A stretch of 7,487 bases of DNA from the NCBI GenBank assembly GCA_011620465.1, contig WOZC01000071.1, forward strand, positions 6,440 to 13,926. The letters are read 5' to 3'. A program made the translations under genes and the position numbers. The stretch is from Anaerolineaceae bacterium. Its GTDB lineage: Bacteria; Chloroflexota; Anaerolineae; Anaerolineales; Anaerolineaceae. Below the pieces are notes generated by a model that saw nothing but the letters and a program-made list of their open reading frames with translations, had not been told where the DNA came from and did not search any database. Shown in pieces: positions 7,014 through 7,487 of the stretch (positions are counted from its first letter, which is position 1; the number at the start of each line of letters is the position of its first letter).

Positions 7014-7070
7014 ATTGAACTGTACCTCCTCAGTTGGATTTTGTGTCCAACTTTTGGGGTGCAGTTCAAT
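7014..7070. repeat. 57-bp long inverted repeat, insertion-sequence-end-like
   Basis: ATTGAACTG (7014-7022) pairs perfectly with CAGTTCAAT (7062-7070). Pairing continues through TACCTC (7023-7028) with GGGGTG (7056-7061), using two G-U pairs. A CTC/TTT internal loop follows, then a perfect 7-bp stem, AGTTGGA (7032-7038) with TCCAACT (7046-7052), and the loop TTTTGTG. Read on the minus strand, it begins TGAACTGCACCCCAAAAG (7068 downwards), which from memory resembles terminal repeats of IS3/IS150-group elements. No transposase frame is present and the flanks share only AT, so it would be a remnant or a MITE-like element. It starts 48 bp after the permease stop and may also slow or end that transcript, although no T-run follows. 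Confidence 0.5.
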
Positions 7071-7182
7071 TAAAGGAGTTTATTATTTTAACTTCCGGGC
7101 TTGTTTCCTTGAGCTTGTTCAATTTGTTTTATATCAGCAAGTCAGATAACGAATAATTAGGCTCAACGAAAAATTTGACATG

Positions 7183-7220
7183 CCAACGCCCTGGTCACCC
7201 GATATATACCAGGTTGGGTG
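7183..7220 (+). other. Compact hairpin with a competing pseudoknot pairing
   Basis: CCTGGT (7190-7195) pairs with ACCAGG (7208-7213), and CCAA (7183-7186) with TTGG (7214-7217) extends the stem across a CGC bulge, giving 10 bp. The 12-nt loop contains CACCC (7196-7200), which is complementary to GGGTG (7216-7220) just outside the first stem, so an H-type pseudoknot is an alternative to the outer helix. The connecting loops (0 and 2 nt) would strain a classical pseudoknot. Function is unknown. Confidence 0.3.
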
Positions 7221-7413
7221 TAAATTCACAGGCGCAAAATCGATTAAGAAATTACCTCAAACATAAAAAAATGGTTTGACCCCCCATGGAGCAAAATATT
7301 TATATGTCAACCCTCTTTAGTCGTGTTGTGCCATTCTGTAGAGTATCGGTACTGCATCGAGAGAATGAGATTTTTCCAATGCACACTGCGCTGCTATCTT
7401 TTCTCATATCGTT

Positions 7414-7456
7414 AAAAAAGAGGTACTTCAGTGCAAACACAGCTCTGAAGTACCTC
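7414..7456 (-). terminator. Intrinsic terminator for minus-strand transcription entering from the right
   Basis: GAGGTACTTCAG (7420-7431) and CTGAAGTACCTC (7445-7456) form a perfect 12-bp stem with a 13-nt loop. On the minus strand the stem is followed at once by six T (the AAAAAA at 7414-7419), the standard Rho-independent arrangement. The plus-strand side has no immediate T-run, so the terminator points one way. It implies a minus-strand gene at or beyond the right edge, convergent with the operon in this window. Confidence 0.8.
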
Positions 7457-7487
7457 ACGCAATCTTTGATTCTTTTAGATATGCCTG

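Larger units (their letters stand above)
6966..7487. other. Gene-free tail with several inverted repeats
   Basis: About 520 bp hold no open frame with a recognisable protein on either strand. Base composition is AT-rich compared with the genes, and A-tracts occur at 6995-7002, 7264-7271 and 7414-7419. Three structured segments stand out and are listed separately (7014-7070, 7183-7220, 7414-7456). A weaker dyad is GGTTTGAC (7273-7280) with GTCAACC (7306-7312). I see no tRNA, rRNA or CRISPR repeat. The region reads as the intergenic space between convergent transcription units. Confidence 0.6.

Noticed and set aside
7072..7156. AAAGGAG followed by a short hydrophobic plus-strand frame (ILTSGLVSLSLFNLFYIS)
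   Set aside because: It has no ATG, GTG or TTG at a proper distance; the start would have to be ATT. A chance frame in AT-rich DNA is more likely.
7303..7485. Minus-strand frame of about 60 codons entering from the right edge and running through the terminator
   Set aside because: It reads across the 12-bp stem and T-run, has no recognisable sequence and no start in the window. Reading through a strong terminator argues against it being coding.

Overview
The window looks like ordinary bacterial chromosome of middling GC content. It has strong AGGAGG or AAAGGAG ribosome-binding sites and one tightly packed operon on the plus strand. The protein sequences look most like those of anaerobic or facultative Bacillota or Chloroflexota, but this is an impression from memory. 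The sequence alone does not fix the organism.

Layout. (1) 19-1443: an amidase-signature hydrolase with its full Lys-Ser-Ser triad. (2) 1444-1617: a 174-bp leader with a perfect 16-bp palindrome just upstream of a strong ribosome-binding site. (3) 1618-5418: three translationally coupled genes in the medium-small-large order known from coxMSL: the FAD subunit, the 2x[2Fe-2S] subunit and the molybdopterin subunit of a xanthine dehydrogenase-family molybdenum hydroxylase. (4) 5419-5579: a 161-bp spacer holding a well-paired 44-nt RNA hairpin with an asymmetric internal loop. (5) 5580-6965: an NCS2-family nucleobase permease. (6) 6966-7487: about 520 bp with no convincing gene. This tail holds a 57-bp inverted repeat resembling insertion-sequence ends, a compact hairpin or pseudoknot, and an intrinsic terminator on the minus strand. 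The terminator implies a convergent gene ending at or beyond the right edge.

How the genes may work together. The permease would import an N-heterocycle, the three-subunit Mo/Fe-S/FAD enzyme would hydroxylate it, and the amidase could hydrolyse an amide or carbamoyl product further down the route. Xanthine is the default label for such enzymes. However, the permease carries a uracil-type GEN motif instead of the QNNG typical of xanthine carriers, and the molybdenum subunit departs from classical XDH at several pocket-lining motifs. Oxidation of a pyrimidine or another heterocycle is therefore a real alternative. The window holds no ring-opening amidohydrolase (barbiturase, hydantoinase or allantoinase type), no Moco sulfuration or insertion factor and no regulator, so the pathway is incomplete here and the substrate stays open.
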